Origin: CBDUXP01 sp965371225 [NCBI: uncultured bacterium]
GTDB taxonomy: Bacteria; Abyssobacteria; SURF-5; CBDUXP01
Direction: 5' to 3'
Assembly (NCBI GenBank): GCA_965371225.1
Contig: CBDUXP010000001.1
Location: forward strand, 1 to 64,000
Length of the DNA stretch: 64,000 bases
This document shows, one piece after another, positions 43,292 to 51,935 of this stretch (within the stretch, counting starts at the first letter, position 1; the number at the start of each line of letters is the position of its first letter). A model generated the notes under the pieces. The model had not been told where the DNA came from. It saw only the letters and a program-made list of their open reading frames with translations, and made no database searches. Position numbers and translations under genes: made by a program.

Positions 43292-44515
43292 ATGATGGAC
43301 CGCTTGCGGTTGCTGCCACTGCTGGCGTTCTACGTCGCGGTCATACTGGTCGGGCCGCACCAGAATCTCAGCGGCGACCAACAGTTCTACTTGCGGTACG
43401 TCGATGCGCTCGGACAGGTGCTGACCGGCGGCGGCGCCGAGCTGGACCTGGGCACGGGCCCGGGATACCCCCTGTTCCTGCTGCTCCTGCAAACGGCGGG
43501 CCTGCCGCTGCTGGGATGGCGGCTCGCGAACGCCGCGCTGCTTCTGGGCGCCGTGTGGTATGTCCATGCCACGTTGCGCCTGTACTTGCCCCGGCTGCCG
43601 GCGCTCTGGTTCGCGGTCCTGTTCGGCCTCTACCCCCCGCTGCTCAAAGAAAGTTTCTACCTCCTCAGCGAATGCCTAGCCATGCTGCTCGCGTGCGGGT
43701 TTCTCTTCCACTTCTGCCGCCTCCATCGCGGTGCACCGCGCCCCATCCTGCACCGCACACTCGCTGGCGGGTTCGCCGCGTGGCTGATCCTCACGAAAGT
43801 GTTTTTCAGCTACGTGTTCGTGGTGCTTGTTGTGCTCTGCGCGCTCGGGTGGCTGTGGCGCCGGCAGGCCGCGGCCGCGCACATGGTGCGCGTCGGCATC
43901 CTGGCCCTCTTGCTGTGCACGCCGTACCTCGCCCACACGTATGGAGTCACGGGGCGTTTGTTCTACTGGGCCTACACCGGCGGGGAATCGCTGTACTGGA
44001 TGTCCACGCCGCACCCGGGCGAGTACGGGGAGTGGCATCCGGACAGTTTTCGCGGAATCGACCGCCTCCGCGCGAACCATGAAGCGTTCTTCGCCACGCT
44101 GCCCGCAGGGCGCGCCGCGCGAGAACCCGCGTTGCGGCAGCAGGCCATGCGCAACATCCGGGAGCACCCGGGCAAGTTCTTCATCAACTGGTGCGCGAAC
44201 GTGGGCCGGCTCCTGTTCTCCTACCCCTTTTCTTACCGGCTCCAAACACCCCTGACCCTCCTGCTGATCGTGCCGAACGCCTTCGTGGTGGTGTTCACGG
44301 TGCTCTGCGCGTATCCGAGCGTGCGCGCCCACGCGCGCATCCCCAGCGAGATCAAGCTGCTCCTGCTGTTCGTGGCGGTCGCCCTTGGCGGCAGTTCGCT
44401 GCTGGCGGCGTACGAGCGCCAGTTTCGGCCGCTGGTCCCGATTCTGCTCCTGTGGATCAGCTACTCGCTCACGCACCTGGTGCGCATCGAGCTGCGCGCG
44501 GGAGAATCCGCGTAG
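43292..44515 (+). CDS. Polytopic membrane protein, GT-C glycosyltransferase-like
   Basis: 407 residues with about nine to ten membrane helices. After the first helix, NLSGDQQFYLRYVDALGQ places an Asp where GT-C (PMT/ArnT-like) enzymes have their catalytic acid, and PLLKESFYLLSECLAMLL fits the following helices. The typical DD pair is not present, so the assignment is tentative. The TAG stop is part of a GTAGGGGC repeat (44512 on). Convergent with the aminotransferase gene, 15 bp away. Confidence 0.62.
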   Translation: MMDRLRLLPLLAFYVAVILVGPHQNLSGDQQFYLRYVDALGQVLTGGGAELDLGTGPGYPLFLLLLQTAGLPLLGWRLANAALLLGAVWYVHATLRLYLPRLPALWFAVLFGLYPPLLKESFYLLSECLAMLLACGFLFHFCRLHRGAPRPILHRTLAGGFAAWLILTKVFFSYVFVVLVVLCALGWLWRRQAAAAHMVRVGILALLLCTPYLAHTYGVTGRLFYWAYTGGESLYWMSTPHPGEYGEWHPDSFRGIDRLRANHEAFFATLPAGRAAREPALRQQAMRNIREHPGKFFINWCANVGRLLFSYPFSYRLQTPLTLLLIVPNAFVVVFTVLCAYPSVRAHARIPSEIKLLLLFVAVALGGSSLLAAYERQFRPLVPILLLWISYSLTHLVRIELRAGESA

Positions 44516-44530
44516 GGGCGATCCCCCCGG
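44512..44530. repeat. Half copy of the GTAGGGGC repeat
   Basis: GTAGGGGCGATC, the left end of the element at 48613-48672, occurs here without its right half and runs up to the convergent aminotransferase stop. Its TAG is the stop codon of the preceding gene. Confidence 0.6.
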
Positions 44531-45868
44531 TCAGCCCGCCGCGCAGCATTCGCGGATGGCTTCATCGAGGATCCCGGCGAGGCGGTCGACTTCGTCGTCC
44601 GTGATGATGAACGGCGGTGCGATAACTAGTTGGTCGCCACGCCCCTGGTCATCTTTTCGCGCGCCCGGGTAGACCAGCAGACCGCGGCGGAAGCACCGGG
44701 CCAGGAGGTCCGCGGTGAGTTTGCGTTCCGCGGGGAAGGGGGCCTTCGTGTCGCGGTCCTCTACGAACTCGATCCCCCAGAGCAGACCCGCCCCGCGCAC
44801 GTCCCCCACAATGGGCAAATCGCGCAACGGCGCCAGCGCCTCGCCCAGGCGCCGGCCCTGTTGCTCGGCACGCGCGATAAGGCCCTCGTCCCGGAGAATG
44901 TCCTGCACGGCCACACCCGCCGCGCACGCCATGGGCTGGGCGGAATAGGTAAAAATGGTATTGAAATCGACGCCCGCTTCCTCGAAGGCGGTGACGAGGT
45001 CCTCGCGGGCGGCAAAGCCGCCGAGCGGCGCGTAGCCGGACGCGACCCCTTTCCCGAACACGAGCAGGTCCGGCACGACGTCGAAATAGTCCGCACCGAA
45101 GTTGCGCCCGAGGCGGCCGAAGCCGGTGACCACCTCGTCAAAGACCAACAGGACGTCGTAGGTGTCGCAAATTTCGCGGATGCGTGCAAAGTAGTCTGCG
45201 GGCGGCGGCGCCACGCCTGCCGCGACCGCGACGACCGGCTCTGCAAGAAACGCCGCCACCGTGTCGGGGCCCTCGGCCAGGATGCGCGCCTCCAGGTCCT
45301 CCGCGCACGCGAGCCCGCAGTCGGGATACATCGCGTCGAAGGGGCAGCGGTAACACACCGCTTCGGCCACGTGGTAGCCCTTCTGGAGCAACGGGGCGTA
45401 CACCGTCCGCCGCGCCTGCGTGTGGCCCACCGACAGGGTCAGGATCGTGTTGCCGTGATAGCTGATGCGCCGGCTGAGCATCTTGTGTTTCTCGGGGCGG
45501 CCGCGCACGGTCTGATACTGGTACGCGAACTTGAGCGCGGCTTCTACCGACTCCGACCCGCCCGAGCCGAACCAGATGCGGTCGAGCGCCCCCGGCGTGA
45601 GTGCGCGGATGCGTTTGGCCAACTCCACGCGTTCCTCGTGCGCGAACACGGGCAGTACATAGTTCACCCGGGCCATGGTCGCGGCCACCGCATCGGCCAC
45701 CGCCGCCCGCCCGTGCCCCACGTTGACCACCATCGCGCCGCCGCTGCCATCCATATACTCGTACCCGCGCGAGTCATAGAGGTAGATCCCCTCGGCCCGC
45801 TCGATAATGAGCGGCTTCCCGCGCGGGTCGCGGGTGAACATGTGTTCGTTGGCTTCTTGGAGGTCCAT
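44531..45868 (-). CDS. Class III (pyridoxal-phosphate) aminotransferase
   Basis: 445 residues, full length. Class III features: GSGGAMVVNVGHG, FGSGGSESVEAALKFA, SYHGNTILTLS, the cofactor Asp in LLVFDEVVTGFGRLG, and the Schiff-base Lys in VFGKGVASGYAPLGG. The family includes omega-amino-acid:pyruvate and aspartate/adenosylmethionine transaminases; the substrate cannot be read. The HAD phosphatase gene lies 28 bp upstream on the same strand, suggesting one operon. Confidence 0.92.
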   Translation of the reverse strand: MDLQEANEHMFTRDPRGKPLIIERAEGIYLYDSRGYEYMDGSGGAMVVNVGHGRAAVADAVAATMARVNYVLPVFAHEERVELAKRIRALTPGALDRIWFGSGGSESVEAALKFAYQYQTVRGRPEKHKMLSRRISYHGNTILTLSVGHTQARRTVYAPLLQKGYHVAEAVCYRCPFDAMYPDCGLACAEDLEARILAEGPDTVAAFLAEPVVAVAAGVAPPPADYFARIREICDTYDVLLVFDEVVTGFGRLGRNFGADYFDVVPDLLVFGKGVASGYAPLGGFAAREDLVTAFEEAGVDFNTIFTYSAQPMACAAGVAVQDILRDEGLIARAEQQGRRLGEALAPLRDLPIVGDVRGAGLLWGIEFVEDRDTKAPFPAERKLTADLLARCFRRGLLVYPGARKDDQGRGDQLVIAPPFIITDDEVDRLAGILDEAIRECCAAG

Positions 45869-45896
45869 TCTTCGTCCCCGTGGTGCGTCACCCGGC

Positions 45897-46571
45897 CTAT
45901 GCCGATGCGTCGCGCCGCTCCTCCAGCCCGAGGCCCAGCATCTCGAGCGACACCTCTTCCAGCGACTGCACGATTCGGTCCGCGGCCGACACGTCGTGCC
46001 CTGCGGTCAGGTCGTGCGGGACAGCCAGCACGTTAAGGCCCGCCGCTTTCGCCGCCGTCACCCCCGGGCCGGAATCCTCGATGGCCCAACTGATGCGCGC
46101 GTCCGCCTTCAAGTCGGTCAGGACCAACTCGAACAGGTGCGGCGACGGCTTGCCCGGACCGTGATCGCGCGTGCGAATGCTCGCAAAATGTTCCCGGTAC
46201 CCAAATCGGTCCAGGTGCTCGACGACCCACGCAGTGTCGGAACTCGACGCGCAGCCCAGGGGCACTCCGCGCGCCACGGTGGCGGCGATCAACTCGGGTA
46301 CGCCCGGGTTGGGCTGCATCACCGCGAGCAACTCGGTCTTGATAGCCTGATACTGGGGGCGCACTTGCTCCTCGGTGCCGAGACCCATCCGTTCCGCCTG
46401 CACCCACGGATTGAACTCGTCCGCCCAATCGGCGCGCCCGATGTTCTGCGCAAACAGTTCCAGCGTCACTTCGAAGCCGTGCGCGGCGAAGAAGCGGCGC
46501 CAGGATTCGAACTGCACGTGCTCGGTAGGGGCGATGGTACCATCGAAATCCAGGATCAACGCTGCGCGCAT
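45897..46571 (-). CDS. HAD-superfamily phosphatase (beta-phosphoglucomutase-like)
   Basis: 224 residues. All four HAD motifs are visible: ILDFDGTIAPTEHV (nucleophile Asp8 and acid Asp10), CASSSDTAWV, GKPSPHLFELV (Lys) and AIEDSGPGVTAAKAAG. The helical cap between motifs I and II places it in the phosphoglucomutase/phosphoglycolate-phosphatase group. Its ATG follows a minus-strand TATACT box by only 5 nt, so the transcript is probably leaderless. Upstream of, and likely co-transcribed with, the aminotransferase. Confidence 0.9.
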   Translation of the reverse strand: MRAALILDFDGTIAPTEHVQFESWRRFFAAHGFEVTLELFAQNIGRADWADEFNPWVQAERMGLGTEEQVRPQYQAIKTELLAVMQPNPGVPELIAATVARGVPLGCASSSDTAWVVEHLDRFGYREHFASIRTRDHGPGKPSPHLFELVLTDLKADARISWAIEDSGPGVTAAKAAGLNVLAVPHDLTAGHDVSAADRIVQSLEEVSLEMLGLGLEERRDASA

Positions 46572-46576
46572 TCACG

Positions 46577-46582
46577 AGTATA
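46577..46582 (-). promoter_or_regulatory. -10 element of a probable leaderless promoter
   Basis: Minus-strand TATACT is 5 nt upstream of the HAD phosphatase ATG at 46571. No Shine-Dalgarno is present in the interval. Confidence 0.5.
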
Positions 46583-46732
46583 CCGCGCGGCGGAAATCGC
46601 GACGCGCGCGCGGCTCGGCCCCATTGGCGCAACACCGAGTGGCCCGGTCGTGCCGGCACCGATTGGCCCTGGTGCAGGGGCCACGTCAAGCGATAAGCTG
46701 CTACTCGCCGTTCGCACAGGAAAAGAGCACGA

Positions 46733-47152
46733 ATGCCTACCGGCGCGAAGATCGACAATTGGACCTACCTGCTGGGTGCGTTCGGCGCCTCGCTGATCGC
46801 CCATGCGGTGTGGATGCTCGTTGCACCGCACCACTGGTTCGTGACGCTCCCGGCCGGCGTCCCGGACTTTGGGCCGTTCAATCCGCATTTCGTCCGCGAC
46901 ATCGGCGCGGCATTCCTGGCCCTGGGGGGCATGCTGCTCTGGGGCGCGTTCCAGCCCGCAGTGCGCCTGCCGGCCTTGGTGGTGGCGACGCTCTTCAACG
47001 TCGCGCATTCGTTCGTGCACGTGTTCGACACCGCGACCGGTTACGTTAAACCGGAACACTGGCTCATCGACCTGCCACTCGTGTACGTGCCGACGGTCGT
47101 GCTCGCCGCACTCACGGTGCTGCTCATTCGGCGCACAGAGAGCCCCGCATGA
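46733..47152 (+). CDS. Four-TM membrane protein, function unknown
   Basis: 139 residues with four membrane segments. Between the first two comes the conserved-looking stretch HHWFVTLPAGVPDFGPFNPH followed by FVRDIGAAFLALGGMLL, and later HSFVHVFDTATGYV. This pattern is seen in small uncharacterised bacterial membrane proteins. The ATGA overlap with the next gene shows coupling to a small exported protein. Confidence 0.68.
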   Translation: MPTGAKIDNWTYLLGAFGASLIAHAVWMLVAPHHWFVTLPAGVPDFGPFNPHFVRDIGAAFLALGGMLLWGAFQPAVRLPALVVATLFNVAHSFVHVFDTATGYVKPEHWLIDLPLVYVPTVVLAALTVLLIRRTESPA

Positions 47153-47562
47153 CCCCGGCGATGCGGCGCACTCAGCGCCTCGGCGCGCTCGCGCTCGGGT
47201 TGGGACTCGGCCTGGCCATGGTCGGGCGGTACGCATGGACTGGCCACGGTGGCGCGGCGCACGCGGATCACGCGCCCCATCACGGCGGCGTGCTGGGGAT
47301 GGTCGGCGACGTACACCTGGAAGTGGTGCGGCGCGACGGGGTGATCGAGGTGTACCTGAGTGATGCCTACCGCCGTCCGCTGCCGGCGCGCGGGGGACGG
47401 CTCGTCTTCGAGGACGGGCCCACGGTACCGCTGGTGCGGAATGGGCGTTACCTAACGGCAGCCGACCATCCCCGATTTGATACGGTGACGTGTCTGGTCG
47501 AACGCACCGACGGCACTACCGTGGAGATGAGCGCGTATCTCGGATTCATCGAAGCGTCGTAG
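47149..47562 (+). CDS. Small exported His-rich protein, function unknown
   Basis: 137 residues. An N-terminal signal or anchor (LGALALGLGLGLAMVGRYAW) is followed by a His-rich segment (HGGAAHADHAPHHGG) and a beta-rich domain with GDVHLEVVRRDGVIEVYLSD. The His cluster could bind metal such as Cu or Zn, which is inference. The ATG overlaps the stop of the upstream membrane protein by four bases. The TAG stop belongs to a GTAGGGGC repeat. Confidence 0.7.
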   Translation: MTPAMRRTQRLGALALGLGLGLAMVGRYAWTGHGGAAHADHAPHHGGVLGMVGDVHLEVVRRDGVIEVYLSDAYRRPLPARGGRLVFEDGPTVPLVRNGRYLTAADHPRFDTVTCLVERTDGTTVEMSAYLGFIEAS

Positions 47563-47617
47563 GGGCCGACCAAAGTGTCGGCCCGCGTGCTGGGCGGACG
47601 CGCGCGTCCGCCCCTAC
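47559..47617. repeat. GTAGGGGC / GCCCCTAC inverted-repeat element
   Basis: About 59 bp bounded by GTAGGGGC and GCCCCTAC. Inside are two hairpins: GGCCGAC / GTCGGCC and a perfect palindrome GGCGGACGCGCGCGTCCGCC. It starts within the stop codon of the preceding gene. A related copy is at 48613-48672. Confidence 0.75.
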
Positions 47618-47675
47618 GCCGACGGAACGCGGCGTGTAGCCACCAAGTCGGCCGCACGTGAAGGAGGATAGCCGC

Positions 47676-48248
47676 ATGCGCCTGACCCCCATCGAGAACC
47701 CGCCGGGCTTGATGCCCAAGCTCGCGTACTGGATGACCAAGCGGAAGCTGGGCAAAGTCATCATGCCGATGAAGGTTGTGAACGCGCGCATGCCGAAAAG
47801 CTTCAAGCACGCGTGGGAGTCAGTCAAGGTCGCGTAGAATTATCTCACCCTGGATAAAGAACTCAGCTTTCTCATCAAGAGCTATGTGTCCATGCTCAAC
47901 AAGTGCCTCTTCTGCGAGGACATTGCGAAAGCGGTCGCGGTGGAATACGGGCTCACGCTCGACAAGTACCACGCGCTCGGGGCGTTCCGCAGCAGCCCCT
48001 TGTACTCTGCCGCCGAACGGGCGGCGCTCGCGTACGTGGAGGAAGCGACGCAGCAGAAGCACGTGTCCGACGAAACGTTCGCGGCGCTCAAGGAACACTT
48101 CAGCGACACGCATATCGTCGAGATCACCTGGCTGAACGCGCTGGAGAACTACTACAACCTCATCAACCTCCCGCTGGAGATCGAGGCCGACGGCCTGTGC
48201 GTGTTGGCGCTGGACCGCGCCGGCCGGCCGCAGGACGCGGTGGCCTGA
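47676..48248 (+). pseudogene. AhpD/carboxymuconolactone-decarboxylase-like gene interrupted by an in-frame amber codon
   Basis: From ATG 47676, with AAGGAGG eight bases upstream, the frame runs 191 codons but contains TAG at 47835-47837 (codon 54). Before it is the usual N-terminal part (MRLTPIENPPGLMPKLAY); after it the core with the redox pair CLFC (Cys77, Cys80) continues without frame change, followed by ALGAFRSSPLYSAAERAALA and a normal end. No ribosome binding site precedes an internal restart. The simplest reading is a recent nonsense mutation or base-call error; readthrough cannot be excluded. If made, the product would be a small alkylhydroperoxidase-like protein. Confidence 0.72.
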
Positions 48249-48317
48249 CGCCTCCCGGGTGCCCCCGCCTCGGCCCGGATGAGGTATAACGCTGGGACAC
48301 CGTTCAGGAGGCAGGAC

Positions 48318-48617
48318 ATGTTCCGCAGTTATGGGGCCGCGTTCGCGACCGTCTTCCTCGCCGAGATGTTGGACAAGACGCAGTTCATGGTGCTCGCCCT
48401 GGGGGCGCGGGCGGAAACGACGGCTGAGCGTCTGGGCGTCTTCCTCGCCGCCTCCACGGCGCTCGTGTGCGCGTGCGGGCTCGGCGTTTACCTGTCCAGC
48501 TTCATCGCGCGCTTGGAGCACCACCAGCGCACCTTCGAAATCGCCGCGGGCGGCGCCATCACCCTCGTCGGGCTCCTCATGCTCGTCACCGCGTTGCGCG
48601 GCCCGACGGGCTCGTAG
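48318..48617 (+). CDS. Half-size TMEM165/Gdt1 (UPF0016) family membrane protein
   Basis: 99 residues from ATG 48318 with CAGGAGG upstream. Three membrane helices. Helix 1 carries AEMLDKTQF, corresponding to the E-x-G-D-K/R-T/S motif of UPF0016 cation/proton (Mn or Ca) exporters, but with Leu in place of Gly. Family members usually have two such repeats in about 190-200 residues; this is one repeat, so it must dimerise or pair with another half. The TAG stop lies in a GTAGGGGC repeat. Confidence 0.75.
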   Translation: MFRSYGAAFATVFLAEMLDKTQFMVLALGARAETTAERLGVFLAASTALVCACGLGVYLSSFIARLEHHQRTFEIAAGGAITLVGLLMLVTALRGPTGS

Positions 48618-48672
48618 GGGCGATCCTCGCGATCGCCCAGCGAGATGTGCGAAAACAAGATTCGCCCCTACG
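48613..48672. repeat. CGTAGGGGCGATC inverted-repeat element
   Basis: Ends CGTAGGGGCGATC and GATTCGCCCCTACG are inverted repeats. Within it an 8-bp hairpin GGGCGATC / GATCGCCC (48618-48625 and 48631-48638) can form. The stop codon of the UPF0016 gene is its TAG. It is of the same family as 47559-47617 and 44512-44530. Confidence 0.75.
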
Positions 48673-48730
48673 GGATAGCCGGCGGCGCATTACCACGTCC
48701 GGGCGACGCATGCGCCGCCCGCCATACCCG

Positions 48731-49123
48731 TCAGGTACTCACGATCGCGCTCGCCTGGATCTCCAGCTTCAGTTCCGGCAGGACGAGGGACGCGACTTGC
48801 ACGACGGTGCGCGCCGGGTAGTTCTCCGGAAAGAATTCGACGAACACCTCGTCGACGGCCGCCACGTCCGCGATGTCCGTGAAGTACTGCGTCAGGTGCA
48901 GCACGTGGGGTAACGACGAGCCGGCGGCCTCCAGGACATTCCTGAGGTTCGTGAACGCGTTCCGCGCTTGGCCCGCAATGTCCTCGGGGATCGAGAAGTC
49001 GGCCCCGAGCCCCACCTGCCCCGCCACCTCGACGCGCCCGTTCGCGACGACCGCCTGCGAGAATTTGTAGGACTTGTAGATGGCTTCCGTCCCCGGCGGG
49101 TTGATCCGTTGAACCGTGCTCAT
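48731..49123 (-). CDS. RidA (YjgF/YER057c/UK114) family protein
   Basis: 130 residues. RidA pattern: YKSYKFSQAVVANGRVEVAGQVG, GQARNAFTNLRNVLEAAGSSL, and the late ARTVVQVASLVLPELKLEI with the Arg that binds the substrate carboxylate. RidA proteins hydrolyse reactive enamine/imine intermediates from PLP enzymes, protecting others. Some relatives have different roles, so the specific activity is inferred. It follows the flavoprotein gene by 51 bp on the same strand. Confidence 0.9.
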   Translation of the reverse strand: MSTVQRINPPGTEAIYKSYKFSQAVVANGRVEVAGQVGLGADFSIPEDIAGQARNAFTNLRNVLEAAGSSLPHVLHLTQYFTDIADVAAVDEVFVEFFPENYPARTVVQVASLVLPELKLEIQASAIVST

Positions 49124-49174
49124 GACATGTCTCCTTCGGGTAGTCGACCTCGTGCGGCCTGGTCCCCCGCGTAG

Positions 49175-50584
49175 CTAGCTCTGGCCGGGCAGCGCGGCGC
49201 CCTCGATCAGTTGGGCAATGGTGCCGCGGGCGACCTCGACGAACGCTTCGGCGAGGGTAGGGTGATACCACGGGAGATCGTACAGGTCCTGCGCGGTGCC
49301 GTGGCGCGCCATGACCGCAGCCGGAATATGAATCAGGTCATCCCCGCGCGGGCCGAGGATCTGGCAGCCGAGAATTTCGCCGTTGGCGCGATCCACCACG
49401 AGCTTCAATAGCCCATGTTCCACACCCATGGTAATGCCGCGCCCCTGCTCGGCGAACCGCTTGGTCGCGGTGACCACCTCGCGCCCCTCGCGCTCCGCCT
49501 CCGCCGCGGTCATCCCCAGCGTGACCGCCGGCGGATCCGTAAACACCACGGAGATGCGCAAGCGGTAATCCATGGTGCGTTCGTCACGGCCCACGGCCGC
49601 GTTATACCCCGCCACGCGGCCCTCCTGATTCGCAATGTGCAGAATCTGGTAGCGGTTCGTCGCGTCGCCTGCCACATAGATGCTCTCGGCGGTGGTTCGC
49701 ATGTAAGCGTCATGGCGCACCGACGGCCCGTCCATCTCGACCCCGGCAGCGTCCAGGTGCAGGCCGGCGGTGTTCGCGCGGCGGCCGAGGGCGCTCAGGT
49801 ACACGGCGCAGTCCACCTCTTCGGTCCCCCCCGGGGTCTCCACGCTAGCCGTAAAGCCGGCAGCCGTGGGCGTGAAACGGGCAATCGTGCCGGGCGCGAG
49901 GACGGTCAGGTTCTCCTGCGCGGCGCAGATGCGGGCGAATTCCGCGGCGACGTCGGGGTCCACCTTGCTGAAGGGCACGGAGCGGTTCACCAGCACGGTC
50001 CGCACGCCGAGGCGCGCAAAGAATTCGGCGAACTCCAAGCCCACCGGCCCGGCCCCGTGCACCAGCACGGACTCCGGCGCCGCCGTCAACTGCATCAACG
50101 TGTCGCTGGTGAGCACCTGGATCCGATCGATCCCGGGAATCTCCAGTACGATCGGTTCGGACCCCGTGGTCAGCACGATGCGGTTCGCCGACGCGCGGCG
50201 ATTTCCCACTGCGATCGTCTGCGCATCGACGAACGTCCCACGCCCGTCGATCACGTCGTAGCCGCCGTTCTCGATGGCGGCGATCTTCGCGCGCTGGAAC
50301 CGTTGCACCAGTCGATCTTTCCGCTCCATGATGAATTGGAAGTCGTGCGACACCGCCCCCGGCGCTACGTGCACCCCCAGCGGCGCAGTATGTGCAAACT
50401 CGTGGAGCAGATGCGTGGAGGCGAGCATGGTCTTCGTCGGCATGCATCCCCGCAGGATGCATAGCCCGCCCAGTTCCCCATCGTTGATCATGGCGGTGCG
50501 CGCGCCGGCCTGCGCCGCCGTGGCCGCGGCCGCGCTCCCGGCGCTGCCGCCGCCTAGCACGAGCACGTCGTAGTCGTACGCCAT
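49175..50584 (-). CDS. Class I flavin disulfide reductase (dihydrolipoamide dehydrogenase-like)
   Basis: 469 residues from ATG 50584, with CCAGGAGGAGG upstream. FAD motif DVLVLGGGSAGSAAAATAA, redox CxxxxC in GGLCILRGCMPTK, NAD motif VHGAGPVGLEFAEFFARLG, second FAD motif AESIYVAGDAT, and the C-terminal dimer-interface motif WYHPTLAEAF with the His (and Glu-like acid) of the active site. The enzyme reduces a disulfide substrate with NAD(P)H: lipoamide, mycothione, glutathione or a metal. No 2-oxoacid dehydrogenase genes are near, so the substrate is open. Confidence 0.9.
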   Translation of the reverse strand: MAYDYDVLVLGGGSAGSAAAATAAQAGARTAMINDGELGGLCILRGCMPTKTMLASTHLLHEFAHTAPLGVHVAPGAVSHDFQFIMERKDRLVQRFQRAKIAAIENGGYDVIDGRGTFVDAQTIAVGNRRASANRIVLTTGSEPIVLEIPGIDRIQVLTSDTLMQLTAAPESVLVHGAGPVGLEFAEFFARLGVRTVLVNRSVPFSKVDPDVAAEFARICAAQENLTVLAPGTIARFTPTAAGFTASVETPGGTEEVDCAVYLSALGRRANTAGLHLDAAGVEMDGPSVRHDAYMRTTAESIYVAGDATNRYQILHIANQEGRVAGYNAAVGRDERTMDYRLRISVVFTDPPAVTLGMTAAEAEREGREVVTATKRFAEQGRGITMGVEHGLLKLVVDRANGEILGCQILGPRGDDLIHIPAAVMARHGTAQDLYDLPWYHPTLAEAFVEVARGTIAQLIEGAALPGQS

Positions 50585-50679
50585 GGCGCCCTCCTCCTGG
50601 CCAGTGGTGCGGGCCATTGTACGCGCGGCTGGCATTGACGGATCGCCACTGCCTCGCTAGGCTGTAGGCGGTTGGAAAC

Positions 50680-51594
50680 ATGTGGCTGGGTAGACACATA
50701 TTGAGCACCCTGGGAGCCGACCGGGCGCGGGCCTGGCCCCCCCGCCGGGCCGGTGGCTGGATCCAGGGGTTGCTCGCAGGCGTGGTCCTGCTCGCCGGCC
50801 CAGGCTGTTTCGAGTACCGGGAGGACACGTGGCTGTACGGCGACCACAGTGGCCGCCTGGAGGGGCATCTGCGGGTGCCCGCGGCGGCGTGGGACGAGTA
50901 CAGCACCATGCAGCAGCTGCGACCGGGCCAGCTTGAAGCACAGTGCGATCACCTGGCCCGACAGATTGACGGGGTGGAGCTGTCGAGGTTCCACGAGTTG
51001 GCCACGTCGGGGAATCACCGGGTGTCGTGGACTTTCTCCTTCGCCACGACGGAGGCGCTGCAGGCCCTCTTGGTCGCGTCCGACGCATTGCTGCTCTCGT
51101 GGATGCCGGTGCCCGCCGAAGCGCTGCCCACGGTGGGGCCCGAGGCAGTCGTGGACCGCCTGGGTCGCCTCACCACCGTGCGCCGCCGCCTGCCGGCGTT
51201 GCCCGCGCTAGCGGAGGACGAGTACGTGAGCCACGCCCTGGCAAACCAGTATGCCCGCTTCCGGATCCACACCCCGGAACCGATCATCGGGAACGGCGCC
51301 TTTCATGTGGGGGACGACCAGCGGACGGCCACGTGGGAACCGGCACTCGGCAGCATCGTGCGCGACGGGTTCGAGCTGCGAGTGAGCTATCGCGCGCCCT
51401 TTCCGGTGGCGCGAGTGGCGGTGATCGTCGGCAGCCTCGTCTGCGGCGTGCTCGGCATCTGGGGGTTGGCGTTCCTGCACCTGCAGCGCGGGGTGAGGGA
51501 CACGGCCACGGATGACGGGGAGCCCGCGCATCTGATCCTGCCGGCGCGGCCGACCAATGACGAGGAATTCACCGACGAGTGGACGGATACCTAA
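50680..51594 (+). CDS. Lipoprotein with C-terminal TM segment, function unknown
   Basis: 304 residues. Hydrophobic segment and lipobox LAGPGC (Cys43) precede an extracytoplasmic domain (about 44-230) starting FEYREDTWLYGDHSGRLEGH. A single membrane helix near 245-265 (VIVGSLVCGVLGIWGLAFL) and an acidic cytoplasmic tail follow. Lipid anchor plus a C-terminal TM is uncommon. The family is not recognised. Confidence 0.68.
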   Translation: MWLGRHILSTLGADRARAWPPRRAGGWIQGLLAGVVLLAGPGCFEYREDTWLYGDHSGRLEGHLRVPAAAWDEYSTMQQLRPGQLEAQCDHLARQIDGVELSRFHELATSGNHRVSWTFSFATTEALQALLVASDALLLSWMPVPAEALPTVGPEAVVDRLGRLTTVRRRLPALPALAEDEYVSHALANQYARFRIHTPEPIIGNGAFHVGDDQRTATWEPALGSIVRDGFELRVSYRAPFPVARVAVIVGSLVCGVLGIWGLAFLHLQRGVRDTATDDGEPAHLILPARPTNDEEFTDEWTDT

Positions 51595-51935
51595 CCCGCG
51601 GCGGGGTGCGCGGACGCTGAGGCCCGGGCGGCGCGCGGCGGCACCATTTGACCGGTTTCCATCGGGCCCCTATACTCCGCGCCACGACCCGTTGGCGCCG
51701 CACCCGTCCCAGCCCGCGTGAGCCCCACCGACCGCAAAGTTGCGCCCCCCCACCGTGTGGCGGATTTCGATTCGCCGCCACCGGTCCTGCGGCACACCCA
51801 CGGCGGCTCTCCCTTTAGCTTCTATATAAAGGAAGCGAGATCTGGGCAGGCCACGAGAACGGGCACTGGGCCCGCCATCGTGCGTGGCGCCACGGCCCCC
51901 GCGCGCGGACGGGGACCACGGGGGGAGGCCTGGGA
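51595..51935 (+). other. 341-bp gap before the prenyl synthase gene
   Basis: It holds a TATACT box (51671-51676), an AT-rich patch with a short hairpin GCTTC / GAAGC around a TATATAAAG loop (51820-51838), and GGGGGGAGG just before ATG 51936. A 74-codon GTG frame (51718-51942) reads through it, but its low-complexity Pro/Arg product does not look like a gene. No RNA gene is visible. Confidence 0.45.

Noticed and set aside
46620-46690. Collagen-like Gly-Pro-x translation in the gap before 46733
   Set aside because: Only about 20 residues on the minus strand without a start or ribosome binding site.
47835-47837. Pyrrolysine at the amber codon
   Set aside because: Known Pyl proteins are mostly methylamine methyltransferases; nothing supports pylTSBCD here, and the codon is not at an active-site position.
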